A program made the position numbers and the translations under genes. A stretch of 64,000 nucleotides of DNA from Phlyctochytrium arcticum (taxonomy: Eukaryota > Chytridiomycota > Chytridiomycetes > Chytridiales > Chytridiaceae): positions 868,001 to 932,000 of the forward strand of contig JAHLKI010000006.1 in NCBI GenBank assembly GCA_025602905.1, given 5' to 3'. The notes beneath the pieces are model-generated. The model was not told the DNA's origin, made no database searches, and worked only from the letters and a program-made list of their open reading frames with translations. The stretch's first letter is position 1, and the number at the start of each line of letters is the position of its first letter. Of the stretch, positions 1 to 9,817 are shown in pieces.

Positions 1-360
1 CCATCTGCAACCCACTACATCCACTCCCAAAAATTCAAATCCAACCCTGCTATCCAGTCTCAGATCCGTCTCGCCGAAACCGGAGAAATGGCGGCCAAAA
101 TCGCCGAAGACCAAGCATTCTATTGCCGCTCTGACTGGTCTAAAGCGGAGGAGAAGGTTATCCGCAAGGCATTGGACGCTAAATTTACCCAGCATCCCAT
201 GTTACGCGATCAGTTGTTGGCGACCGGGACGGACTTCTTGAATGAGCAAGGGAATGAAATTCCTGCTCGATATTTGATGGAGATTCGTGCCCAGATTCAA
301 CGGGAAACCGTCTTGGCTTCTCGGAATGCTACTTTCCAACGCTCAATATCGGTGATGTGA
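1..360 (+). CDS. NADAR-like protein, upstream tandem copy (5' truncated)
   Basis: The reading frame is open from base 1 to the TGA at 358-360, so the window starts inside the gene. The fragment shows the NADAR (YbiA-like) pattern: a PSATHYIHSQKF segment, an RSDW motif about 40 residues later, an AKFTQHPML..QLLATG block and a closing YLMEIR helix. Family members act on ADP-ribose- or nucleotide-linked N-glycosidic bonds. The copy is about 80% like the gene at 1678-2115, including the last ten residues, so the two are a tandem duplicate pair. The glutamate that normally precedes the His-Tyr of the first helix is replaced here by Thr, and the WG-rich segment before YLMEIR is shortened, so activity is doubtful. 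The annotated Met at base 88 is internal and is not the start. The family call is from motif memory. Confidence 0.6.
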   Translation, partial: PSATHYIHSQKFKSNPAIQSQIRLAETGEMAAKIAEDQAFYCRSDWSKAEEKVIRKALDAKFTQHPMLRDQLLATGTDFLNEQGNEIPARYLMEIRAQIQRETVLASRNATFQRSISVM

Positions 361-1533
361 TTTCATCAAACTGAGCTTTTGTTTTCTATACCCCTCTTCC
401 TGTATACCCCTTCCGTTCATACCACTTAATCTTTTATACATTGTTGTTGTTACTCGCTCTTATTTAATATCAATACTACTTGTTGTTCTTGTTCCGAGAA
501 AAAGAATCATCTTGTTTAGCCATTTATTTGTGCAAAGTCATTTCGCTGCTGGATCATCGGCCATTGGTCGGACGCTAGCCGTGACTGGAGTGGTGATGGG
601 CAGGTCACTATGATAGGGACGTTAGACAGACCTCGCCCAACCGACACATTCAGCCAAATGGGATTTCGTTTCAACTGTCATTGACGACTTTTTCTAGCTT
701 CTGTAAATCCTCGAGGATGTTGACGATGCAAACCCATTACCCCCTTTCCACAATCTATATGGAGAACAGTTTTCGTAACCTCTCATAACATTTTTATCCA
801 CCAACTGTTCGGAAATCGAATCACATTGATGTTGTATACCGGATCGGATTTCTTTTTATAAGGGAGCAAGATTCATTATCGTGGAATCAGAGACTTTAAT
901 TCTTGGTACTCTAATATATATAGGCATTCCTATAATGACATTTACCTACTGCCAAAGAAAGCAGACTTGCGAATCAGTGCCAAAAAAAAGAATAAAAAAG
1001 GAGAAAAAATCAACCCCGCTGTCGGAGGTCGCCGTAATTCGAAGCCACGATGCTGCTCCCAGTGCTGCTCCACATTGAGATCGTGTGCCGTAGAATAGGA
1101 GACTTCGATTCTTAGAAGAGTTGGCAAGTTATGCATAACATTATGGGAAACGTTAGCGTGACGACATTATTTCCAAAGCTTTGACTGGAAAAACATCTTC
1201 ATACTTAACCTTGGATTTGCACCGTATGCAAGCTATCCATTACAACGAAAGCTGGCTCAACCTCTAGGGAATGAGTCCATGACAATAACCATTGAATGAA
1301 ATAACATTTGGGCTGAATGCATCATGTCAAGCTGGTTTCGGAGGTGGGTGAGCTCCGTGGTGTATCATTTTCATATTCTGAACCAACCTTCGACTGACTG
1401 ACCCACCACCGGAAATCGAACGCGCCCATCATCCCCACGATATGGCCAGCCCATGCTAGCTACTGTACTTCGCCTTCAAAGTCCGCCAATGCTGCTCCAC
1501 CGACAGACCGTAGGTCCTTGCCCACCGAAAAAG
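361..1533. other. Intergenic, no gene seen
   Basis: This stretch between the two NADAR-like genes is AT-rich, with poly-T and poly-A runs. It holds only short frames without recognisable motifs. It carries the 3' flank of the first gene and the promoter of the second. Confidence 0.5.
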
Positions 1534-1541
1534 TTATAAAA
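1534..1541 (+). promoter_or_regulatory. TATA-like box of the second NADAR gene
   Basis: A TTATAAAA match lies about 140 bases upstream of the ATG at 1678. It is followed by a CT-rich and CA-rich leader typical of fungal 5' UTRs. Assignment is by sequence and spacing only. Confidence 0.45.
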
Positions 1542-1677
1542 GGAGAAGTTCCCCAAGGACATTTTTTAAAAAATCATCAACCCATCCCCGCTTGACTTTA
1601 TTCCTCACATCCTCGACTTCCACACAAAAAACATTATATTTCCTCCATCAACTACCCACCTCACCCTATCACCACAA

Positions 1678-2115
1678 ATGCCATCTCAAACAATGTCCAC
1701 TACTACCGACATTCTGTCCGCTACCTACTTTGCTCCCATCACCATCAAATCCCAAGTCTACCCATCGGCAGCCCACTACATCCACTCCCAAAAATTCACC
1801 TCTGATCCAGCAATCCAATCCCGGATCCGCTCATCCGGAACCGGAGAACTGGCTGCCAAAATCGCCCACGAGCACGCATTCTATTGTCGTCCAGACTGGT
1901 CTAAAGTCGAAGAGAAAGTTATCCGCACGGCATTGGACGCTAAATTCACCCAACATCCACTGTTACGCGATCAGTTGTTGGTGACCGGGACTTTGGATGA
2001 GCAGAGTGGTGGGATTCCGGGGCGGTATTTGATGGAGATCCGGACCAAGATTCAACGAGAACATGTCTTGGCTTCTCGGAATGCGACTTTCCAACGCTCG
2101 ATATCCGTGATGTGA
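1678..2115 (+). CDS. NADAR-like protein, downstream tandem copy
   Basis: This is a complete intron-free frame of 145 residues. The NADAR signature runs from PSAAHYIHSQKF (about residues 29-40) through RPDW (66-69) and ALDAKFTQHPLLRDQLLVTG (79-98) to YLMEIRTKIQRE near the end, within the normal length of a single-domain NADAR protein. A second Met at codon 6 could also serve as start. The family binds NAD or ADP-ribose derivatives and removes modified bases. Here the conserved Glu of the first helix reads Ala, and the usual tryptophan-glycine segment between the LLxTG and LMxIR blocks is contracted to about ten residues. It may therefore be a binder rather than an enzyme. It stands directly after its truncated sister (1-360). 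The product is probably cytosolic, as no signal peptide or membrane segment is visible. Confidence 0.65.
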   Translation: MPSQTMSTTTDILSATYFAPITIKSQVYPSAAHYIHSQKFTSDPAIQSRIRSSGTGELAAKIAHEHAFYCRPDWSKVEEKVIRTALDAKFTQHPLLRDQLLVTGTLDEQSGGIPGRYLMEIRTKIQREHVLASRNATFQRSISVM

Positions 2116-2460
2116 TTTTATCCATCAGAACTTTTTTTTTCTCCTCTGATACCCTTCTTTCCTGTATATATCCCTTCCATGCTTTTCTTGTACAAGTTTT
2201 GTAAATTCATAATTGTTGCTCGCTTATCAATACTACTATTTGTTTTTCCGACAAAAAATGAACTGGGATGTTGATCCCATAGAGATTTACACCTTACTTC
2301 TTGCTTTGGGAAATGTGGGTGTGTAAAGAAACCATAGATTGAAAATGAAGAAATAAATGTACATAGAGAAAGAAAGGAAAATGCCCAATAATGTTCAAAA
2401 GGCGGTATCAGGTCCATTACAAAGGATAATTTACTCAAAGAAAAAAGTCAAAATGTCTCT

Positions 2461-4015
2461 CTACTGGTCCTCTGCCCCCTGGACTTGTCCCGACGGTCCC
2501 TCAGAAGCTCCCAATCCGACGGCCGATAAAATCTTTTTGCCCGTCTTTTTGACAATTCCTTCGGGTGCACCGGGGGGCTTGACGTTGACTTCGAATTCTC
2601 CGTATTCGCCGAGACGGATGGGAAATTCTTTGAGGAAACCCGTCTTTTTGTGGAACTTTGCCAGGAAGACGGCCACTCGCCATTCTAACGGGGAAAGTTT
2701 AGTTACACGTGTGAGCGGGGAGAGGATGACAGGGGACAACATACCGATGACGGCGAGTTCGTGACGGAGGATGGAATCCAGTTGATGATGAGTAATGTAC
2801 TCGAGGGGGAGCCCTGCCTCCATGGATGCGGTACAATCATCTAGAAGGGCGAGAAAGGACGCTGTGGCGGATTCGCGGATAAATGTGCTGTGAGCGCCGG
2901 GGGAGTAGTACATGGCGTAGGCCAGCTGGCATTGGCAGGACGCGCAGAGCGGGGTGTGGGGGATGGGAAGGATGACGGGAGGGTGCGTGGTGTGGGCATC
3001 GTGGAGGCGAGTGGAGGGGATGAGTGTCTGTTGATATGGAAGAGTAATCAGGGTCAGTAATGGGTTCGCGCATTGTATCAATCCATCCCCCTTTCCATCC
3101 ATCAAACCATTCGAGTCTGTAAGTAAACTCATGCTCCTTCCCCTCGCTACGCTCGGGGTCGTCGTATTCTTGCACCATGTATCCTTTGTCCCTCCTCGCT
3201 TCGCTCGTCGCATTTGATTTTGCTCCGCAAAATCGTTTCCCTCGCTTCGCTCGCACTCGATTTTGCTTCGCAAAATCATCCGCACCCATCCATTTTTCCT
3301 CGCCCTCGCTTCGCTCGGGCTCGGAAAAATGTCTGGGCCACCCTCGCCCTCGCTTCGCTCGGACTCGGTATACTTACGTGCAAGAGATTGACCAGGTCCT
3401 AAGTGATAGCAAGGAGACAAAAAGTCAGTTGCCTGATCAACCAAAAGTAAAAGGAGAGACATATACCTCACGGTAACTGATGAGTTCACCAATTTTCTGC
3501 TCGTTGGTTTTGCCCAAGAGTTTAAAGGGACGAGCTTTACCGAGCCAGCCCTTTTTTCCCAGGATCAGGCCCTTTTTTTCAATGCGGGCGGCGACAGCAG
3601 CATGAGCATCCTTTGAGTTGGGAACGGTGGTGCCAAAGCGGGGATCGGCATAGATGGGGTTGCGGTCGACGACCTTGTCTTCGTTCCTGGGCCGACGGGT
3701 CGCCGCGGTGTTGTGGGAAGATGTGTGGGAATCGTGCAAGTCCGAAGTAGAGTCATGGTCGGGGGCGGTTGAAGGGATTTCTTCGGGGTTGAGATGAACA
3801 TCCTCTTCATCCTTTCGCTTGAAAAAGGCGCCGGGGATGGCATTGAGGGGGTTGAGGGCCGCGGTGACTTGTCCGAATTTGGAGGTTTCGTGAGCTTCGC
3901 GTTGCTGGGCGTGTTCCCTGGCTTCCCGCTCGCGCTGTTCTTGGAGGGCCTGCCAGATGCAGCTGCACGGCGTCGTGACGGGGGCCCGGGGAGCAATGCG
4001 CGGTGTTGCTACCAT
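2461..4015 (-). CDS. Hypothetical four-exon protein (358 aa)
   Basis: I do not recognise this family. Exons that keep one frame are 4015-3467, 3398-3378 (a 21-nt micro-exon encoding DLVNLLH), 3027-2745 and 2684-2461. The introns have GT-AG ends and lengths of 68, 350 and 60 nt. The predicted protein begins with a Gln/Arg/Glu-rich helical stretch, has an acidic and Ser/Thr-rich middle (about 70-115), then basic Lys/Gly segments (GLILGKKGWLGKARPFKLLGK, about 152-172). The C-terminal half has a CASCQC cysteine cluster and alternating hydrophobic helices but no clear membrane span. The 350-nt intron 2 is swollen by GC-rich hairpin repeats; the others are of normal size. The 60-nt last intron is a multiple of three and free of stops, so retention would only insert 20 residues. 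Confidence 0.65.
3139..3370. repeat. Cluster of GC-rich hairpin repeats inside an intron
   Basis: Five copies of the 13-mer CTCGCTTCGCTCG (one with TAC for TTC) lie near 3142, 3195, 3241, 3305 and 3350. Between them are two near-perfect stem-loops, at 3216-3234 and 3259-3277, each an 8-bp stem GATTTTGC/GCAAAATC around a TCC or TTC loop. A longer hairpin at about 3293-3329 has TTTTTCC/GGAAAAA outer arms. The core read on the other strand contains GCGAAGC, a known unusually stable DNA mini-hairpin. The array occupies intron 2 of the 2461-4015 gene. It resembles the mobile double-hairpin elements described from fungal mitochondrial DNA, but here it appears to be nuclear. Confidence 0.8.
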
Positions 4016-4653
4016 TTCTTACTTAATACTTGTTGTTGTTGAGCGGGAAAAAGGAAACTTGTGGATGTACTCGAGTATGAGTTCTGTTGAGAAAATTCTT
4101 TGAGCGGGAAGACTTTTATAAGTTTCTTCTGGCCCGATCCTTACCCACATTTTATCGATATTTTACTCGTAACAAGATGACGACCTTACTCGTACATCCC
4201 CTACATTACATTTTTCCATCTCACGGACTCCGCACTTTTAATGACGAGTGTTCGTTATCAATTCAATTCAAAGCCCCAGCCAGTTCCAAGGCCGCCAGCA
4301 GCCATGGTTTGGGTGCGTAGTAACTGGTACGAATGGGATCCTTGGGCCCGCCGGTGGGCTGCGTGTACATTACAGGAATCCACCAGAGTCTGGATCGCGA
4401 CGCTCAAAATAATCAAAGGCTTTTTTGGCAAAAGTCAGCCGAGTCTCGCCCTACGTCATGCTTGGGAGTATAATCAAAGTTACGCGCCATGGCACAAACT
4501 CCGAGACGGCTCCGGCTGCTCCGACTAACCCAAAACTTCGATCGACAAGCAACCAGCGACAAAAGGATCGATGGACTGACTGGGGCCGGGATGTGACAAA
4601 ATCGAGAAGGGAAGTGTCGGGAAGTCAAATGTCATCTGGCCGGAAATGGTTTA
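4016..4653. other. Upstream region, no supported gene
   Basis: This covers the promoter side of the 2461-4015 gene and about 500 bases of unassigned DNA. A 95-codon frame at 4241-4528 (+) has no recognisable motif and no splice partner, so it is not called. Confidence 0.4.
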
Positions 4654-4945
4654 ATGGACAAAGTTTCATTCTCCGCCAATCCCAGGGCCTGTCCGCTCAC
4701 TGATGAGCAGCATGAGCTCCATAACGGACATTGTGCATTGTGCAAAACGCAAGGTCTCGTATTCGTCAAAAGGACTTTCTGCGAGCCTTGTCACTACAAC
4801 GAAGCAGGGGCGCTCAAACTGATGGCAGAGAGGCCCTACGATGAATATGCGTAGCAATAGTACACATATACGCCTTGTCGTCGATGGAAATGGTTTTGTG
4901 GAAAGTGACGGGATTATTACCATCGCAACTTTGATGAGAATCTTG
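4654..4945 (+). pseudogene. Diverged copy of the CEPCHY zinc-site protein family
   Basis: The frame encodes a CALCK...FCEPCHYNEAGALK motif that matches the CTLCKK...YCEPCHYKEAGSLK motif of the minus-strand genes at 6811-7269 and 11416-12231. Downstream (about 4883-4945) a DYYHRNFDENLEL segment matches DYYNRNFDEDLDAL on the minus strand near 6790-6835. In both places it is preceded by the bases TGGAAAGTGACG, which put a TGA in the frame that reaches DYY. The copy is shorter, lacks the N-terminal proline/threonine-rich part and is on the opposite strand, so it looks like an older decayed relative. Four cysteines in CX2C pairs suggest a metal site; function is unknown. Confidence 0.5.
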
Positions 4946-5189
4946 AGTTATAATACGGTGACGGATGATCTGAACAGATGAACAGTGTACTAGCTACTAT
5001 TACAATTCCCTAAATCTATTCAAAACTATTCACATTCCAAATTCTACAATGGTCTTATCATAGTTTTGATCCTTGTTGCTGTCTCCGGAAGGGCGGTAAA
5101 GGAAGCGCAGAGCTCAGAACCAAGTGTTCCCCGGTATCATTTTTTCTTCCAGTGGCTCAATCACATCTCTCTCTTTGTCTCCAAAATAC

Positions 5190-6160
5190 CACAATGCAGC
5201 ATCATTGCCCGTCGGCCATCCCACCGATAGTCAAAACGACCAGGACCAATCCATCTATTTCGTTAGTGGGCTGCTCCCCACCACCAGCAAATCTCTCATC
5301 ATTCCTAAGATCGCACGCGATCGCCATCATGCGGGTCCCGCCATCGCATCGTTTCTGTTCCCCCATCCGATCCGGGTCCAATAAAGGCAAGATCTGTATC
5401 TTGGTTATCCCGGGTTTCCTTTTCGATAGAAGAGGGAGGTCAACGGTCTTCCACTTCTCTTTCTTGATTTTAATAATTTCTTCTGCCTCCTAAATTGACC
5501 CGCAGATTAGTACTTCACATTCAGAAAAAATCATGACATAATATAGGGATTCCCATACCTCCAGGTCTTTTGCCGGTGGAAAATCTCTTGAGCTTGGACT
5601 CGCTTGGTTGGCACATTAGACTCAATATGTTTTAATCAGGTAGCCCCGAGCATCGCTTGCCCAGGTGCCCATCAACCCGCCACCAAGACACCTCGCCGTT
5701 TTGATGGAGCCATCTCTCGATACTGAAAGAAGCACCTCCAGAGCTGTAGACAAAGTCCTCGCACACATGCCCGAAGCGTTGCCAAAGGATTTTGACGTCG
5801 CCCTGGTGCAGCACGGGGAAAGCCCGTTCTTGGAGTGGCTGGCTGCCAATGTCCTGATGGTCATCCCCGTTCAATCACCGGATTCAAGTTTTCGTCATCG
5901 GCAAATGGGTCATACCCGACGAAAAGCCCAGGAAACTCGAAAGTGATGTTCACCTCGCTGGCGTTACCGCTTGCATGTCGAGGGAAGCAACGGCCATTTT
6001 CAGAGAATAGCTAGGAACATCAGGGTCAGGAAACTGTCGCTCAGTATAGACGAAAGTAACTCAAACCTTGTGCCAGTTGAGATGACTCCAACATGGTCTT
6101 GGACGTTCCCGTTGCGGGGCATCCACATTTTGCCCACGCGCCAGTTTGATGTTCATTGTT
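5190..6160 (-). pseudogene. Possible H-type lectin-like gene, fragmented
   Basis: On the minus strand a start near 6153 begins MNIKLARGQNVDAPQRERP. A second frame near 6090-5985 reads VTFVYTERQFPDPDVPSYSL then KMAVASLDMQ, which fits the F..F..PPxV....LD pattern of H-type (agglutinin) lectin domains. Further frames at 5990-5880, 5874-5632 and 5390-5202 have coding-like composition with Trp and Gly, but no set of GT-AG introns I could find joins all of them. Either the gene has introns I cannot place or it is broken by frameshifts. The assignment to a lectin is tentative and rests on one domain-sized segment. Confidence 0.28.
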
Positions 6161-6489
6161 GTGAGGACGTGTGAAGTTGTGTGTCTGTGTGTATGTGATG
6201 GACGGTAGTGGGCTACCGATCTTCCCATTTCATTTTGGTGGATTTCGCAGTTAGTTTTTCTGTGCCCATGGACAGATAGGACTTGTCAAAAAATCAGAAT
6301 ACGTTCTGTGTTGCAGACGGGCACGGCAGACAAACAAAGGAAGTGGGAGAACCAAGCGAGGGGCAGATGGGAAGCTTGTCATCACTACATCGTACCAAGA
6401 TCAGAACCTGCCAAAATCATAAACATTTTCAGAGTTTTGTATATCGTCAGAGGATTTCCCGTTGGTCCACATATTATTACACGAAGAAG

Positions 6490-6575
6490 GACAGAACATA
6501 CGTTCATCGCGTAGTACTCTCCAAATCCCCCTACCACTACCACTCCAAGGCAAATGCTAACTATAGACTCGTACC
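6490..6575 (-). repeat. Exon-like repeat (copy 1 of 3) encoding VVVVGGFxEYYAMN
   Basis: On the minus strand this short block encodes GVVVVGGFGEYYAMN followed by a GTATGT donor-like sequence. Near-identical blocks lie at about 8050-8115 and 13270-13335 within the segmental duplication. The copies differ by an in-frame 3-base indel (TACTAC against TAC) and keep the frame and the donor, which is how an exon evolves. I cannot connect it to a complete gene, so the function is unknown. Confidence 0.4.
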
Positions 6576-6810
6576 GTCCACCCCTCATCACATTCCAAAT
6601 ATGATATGGCATGGCAAAGCTCGAGTCTTCAGTAAGCTCTCCAAAAGCCAAAGATACCAAGATCCAAAGCCGGAAAGTTACTTGTCATTGTCGTCAAGAA
6701 GAGCCGAAGGAGGGAGTGGATTGACGCCCGGCTCACAAGGTTTATACCGAATTCGAAAGGCTTTGTCGTCGTTCACCACATTACGGCTGTTGAGGGCGTC
6801 GAGATCCTCA

Positions 6811-7269
6811 TCAAAGTTGCGATTGTAATAATCCATTGCAGGGCGTCACTTTCCAGGTCCTCTCTGTCCAGCTCTCTACCAATTGTTTGAGCGACCCTGC
6901 TTCTTTGTAGTGACAAGGCTCGCAGTAAGTCATTTCGTCGAATACGAGGCCTTCAAAGAAACGAGAGATTTTTGTCTTTTTGCACAATGTACAATAGCTC
7001 ATCCGTGAGCGGACGATGCTCGTCACACTCAATCGGATGAAACTCTTCCGACGTACAGCTTCGTCCCGTGGAAAAAATGGATACGAACCGTCATCAGACA
7101 ATCCGTTGTCCCGTGCTGTGTATTCTCGTTGCAGTGCAAATAGGTCGGCAGCAGAGGGAGGTGGTGGAGTGGTTTCCGGTTTTTCGCTCATGTTCGTGTT
7201 CGTGTTCGTGTCCGTGCGATGTGGTGGAACTGATGATATATGGCTGCCTTTGACGTTTCTTCTCCTCAC
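6811..7269 (-). CDS. CEPCHY zinc-site protein, duplicate 1
   Basis: The frame gives 152 residues. It has a low-complexity Thr-Asn and Pro-rich start (a second Met at codon 27 begins MSEKPETTPPPPSAADL), an LQREYTARDNG helix, and then a CX2C...CX2C unit: CTLCKK, FFEGLVFDE, CEPCHYKEAG. It is almost identical to 12231-11810 on the same strand, but after TERTWK it diverges and stops without the two zinc knuckles present in the other copy. Instead an open segment at about 6830-6690 encodes DYYNRNFDEDLDALNSR and ends at a TAA, as in the diverged copy at 4654-4945. An intron or a frameshift must separate the two. The role is unknown; paired CX2C sites suggest zinc binding. Confidence 0.45.
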   Translation of the reverse strand: MRRRNVKGSHISSVPPHRTDTNTNTNMSEKPETTPPPPSAADLFALQREYTARDNGLSDDGSYPFFPRDEAVRRKSFIRLSVTSIVRSRMSYCTLCKKTKISRFFEGLVFDEMTYCEPCHYKEAGSLKQLVESWTERTWKVTPCNGLLQSQL

Positions 7270-7677
7270 TCAAATATATTCGATATCACACAACTCACAC
7301 AAATCTAATGTCTACCTATCTCCTCCCTCTGCTTTACCCTGCTTTTCTTGTCGATTCTATTGGTTCCGTCGCGAGACATGAGCAGACACAGTAGAGACAT
7401 CCAGAGACATCGGGCCGGCGGGGACACCGTGCTCAATTTATTTAGCCATGTTAGAATGCGGCAAAGGTGCCAGCACGTCCTTTTCCTGCTCCGGCCGCGG
7501 CCATTTATTTACTTCTGACAGGCTGCCATTATCGTTTTATTTCTTTCCGTCTCTGCTTTTAACTTTTGAACTCTTAGATGTCTGGCATATATTACTATAT
7601 ACAGTTCCGCATCTATAGATAGTCATACACTCTGTTTATGCATAGATCTAGATGCAAGGAGTCCCCCGGAGAATTTT
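6851..7677. repeat. 827-bp near-identical direct repeat, left copy
   Basis: It matches 11813-12639 at a constant offset of 4962 bases with only about four substitutions that I see, and both ends are abrupt. It contains the 5' part of the CEPCHY gene and its promoter region. Sequence to the right (7678-8292, 9166-9420) also matches the other copy, but at clearly lower identity and with indels. Confidence 0.95.
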
Positions 7678-8292
7678 TTGTGCCATGTTGATGTTTTCCA
7701 AATTCTCTCAAGTTTCATCTTTTACTGGGATCCATTCGGTTCCCATAAGGTTGCTCTTTACACCTGCCCCTTTTTCCGTGTCTATATTGCGCTTGAAGTA
7801 TCTCTCTTTTGATGTCAACGTGTCGTCAACTTTTTTTTGGCTGGTTTTCCAAAGTTTTCCCACGGCAACAAAGATAAAGACTGCACATCCTGTTCCGTTC
7901 GCACCGGCATATTCAGCGGTGAAGGAATCCTCAGGCCCCTCTCAGTTGACGTAGAATTGGATTTAAGCCAACCGACTATAGATATGGAAGGGATAACGAA
8001 GAACATGCCAAGCAAGGGCACGGCAGGATACAAGGGGTCGTGGATAGCGATAGTATACAGAACATACGTTCATCGCGTACTCTTCAAATCCCCCTACCAC
8101 TACCACTCCGTTCACATCGTCATCTCTTAGATAGACAATGTGCACAACGTAAAATTGACCATTACCGGGGTAAGCGAATGACCATCATGGAGGCCAGGAC
8201 CAGGCCAAGGCATGGACCGGTTTTACGATCACCAAGTCGATCGATTACAAGTGTCCCCACATGATCTGCACGGCGCAAAGTGGCAGCACTGC
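7678..8292. repeat. Lower-identity part of the segmental duplication (left copy)
   Basis: This part aligns with 12640-13510, which carries an extra 221-bp insertion. Shared blocks include the AAAGATAAAGACTG region, a single TATTC at 7910-7914 (the unoccupied site) and the segment ending GCAGCACTGCTA. The match resumes after the inserted element, at 9166-9420 against 13511-13790. No gene is called inside apart from the exon-like VVVVGGF block on the minus strand. Confidence 0.85.
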
Positions 8293-8294
8293 TA

Positions 8295-9163
8295 CACACC
8301 CACTCTCGCCCCACGTCCTGGCTATGTGGAATATGATTCACGTTGGAGTGCTGTGATTTCCATATGCTCCTGCTGTGGAAGCACCATGTATCAGCAACGT
8401 GAAACATATGTGGAGGCGACGTGAAAAACACAGCGATTTTACGTGGCGGCTTTCATATGGTATAGCTGTGGAAATCCACCTGAATTTCGCATGGGGGAAC
8501 ACCATGTCCATACGATGTGGAGACCACGTCGAATTCATTGAAAACCTCCACGGCTATTTGACATGGGGTGACTTTCAGGACTTGTGCTGTTTTGCAGAAA
8601 GAAAAAAAAAGAAAGTATAAAGCTCGGAGGGCTCTTTCGATTTCTCCCTGCATTTTTTCATCCACAAAAATGCCTGGACGACATCAAAATCCTTCTTTCA
8701 TCTATAGCGATTGCAGCGACGCGGGCAGACGGTCAGGCGGCTGGCGATACATACCTGGAACCAGCTCTGACTAGGACAACAGTTGAGGAGGAGGAGAGGT
8801 TAGAGGGGTTAGAATGATAGACGTAGATGTAGCGCATACTCGTAGAAACGTAGACATTATATAGCGTATAGCATCTTGATTCAACATAAACAAAATGATT
8901 TGACAAATGAATGATTCTCTCCGATCCGATGGTTGGCATGGTTGCGGGACAGGCAGTAGGCAAGACGTCGGCCACGTCCATTTCATCTGGGATTTGATCC
9001 CACGTCGTGGCCATGTGGAATTTGAGCCCACGTCGTGGCCAGGTGGAAAGCCTGCCACGGCAACCAGACGTGGGGGATACCGGATGTTGAGGCGACGTGG
9101 AGCCCCATGTAAAATAGACGTGGCCAGCTCCACATAAAATAGCTGTGGAAAGGAGTGGGTGTG
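8295..9163. mobile_element. 869-bp TA-flanked inverted-repeat element (MITE-like)
   Basis: The element begins CACACCCACTC and ends GAGTGGGTGTG, an 11-bp perfect terminal inverted repeat (13 bp with the flanking TA). It is bounded by TA at 8293-8294 and at 9164-9165. The paralogous site near 13506-13512 reads GCTAGC with a single TA and no insert, so both the boundaries and the target duplication are confirmed by an empty site. A TA duplication is typical of Tc1/mariner-class DNA transposons. No transposase frame is present, so it is non-autonomous. The interior carries many short CCACGT/ACGTGG repeats towards both ends, which could be subterminal transposase-binding motifs. Confidence 0.88.
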
Positions 9164-9420
9164 TAGCACAAGTTTCTCATGATGTAACTTATCCTGCACT
9201 GCGCCTGGGCATTGGCGAAATTGCGTGCGTCATTCAGCTGGTTGGACGCTGGATCGGGACGGGACGTCATAAGGTCAGAATCGCATAAGTTGGATAAATC
9301 AAGGCGAGTGCGTCGGCCTTGAGGTCAGGCAGGGTAGGCCCCAACCCCGCGAGCAGCGATGAAGAGGGGAAGGTGGCCCCCTCCCAAACGCGTCCGGAAG
9401 CAATACACAGTACATATATG

Positions 9421-9817
9421 TATAAAATCACGAAAGTTTCCACTCAGTGATGAGTTCCTATCCTTTGTAGCCAACCCTAAACCCCCTTGTATGAAAGAAC
9501 TTCTCGTTGCAGTCTGCGAGGATCTCCGTGTCATTTTGGAGATGGACACCGCTGTGTGATTTATTTTTTCCTATAAAAGGAGAGCGTTGCCCCTCGAGAA
9601 GACTCAATACATCTACGGGTACTCCCAAACGCACTTCAAACGCGGGTCCAAAAATAAAATTGTTTCCCTCTCCTCATACTACAAGTCAGTTTCTCCAAGA
9701 ATGATACATCAAAGAGGGTAGGTAAACTCTGACGACTACTTCCAATATGTAAAAGAAACTACTTCCAATATGTAAAAAACCTAACGATATTCTAATCTAG
9801 TCAAAGTCTCTTCCCGC
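9421..9817. other. Repeat edge and 3' flank, no gene seen
   Basis: The duplication ends in an AT-rich ACATATATG stretch near 9410-9425. The rest holds no supported frame and runs into the 3' flank of the esterase gene on the minus strand. Confidence 0.5.

Noticed and set aside
3177..3476. 99-codon plus-strand frame through the hairpin repeats
   Set aside because: It is antisense to the intron and consists of repeat-derived codons; no start context or homology.
4883..4920. TGA before DYYHRNF as a selenocysteine codon
   Set aside because: Fungi with selenoproteins are rare, no SECIS-like hairpin was seen, and a splice site or decay explains the TGA better.
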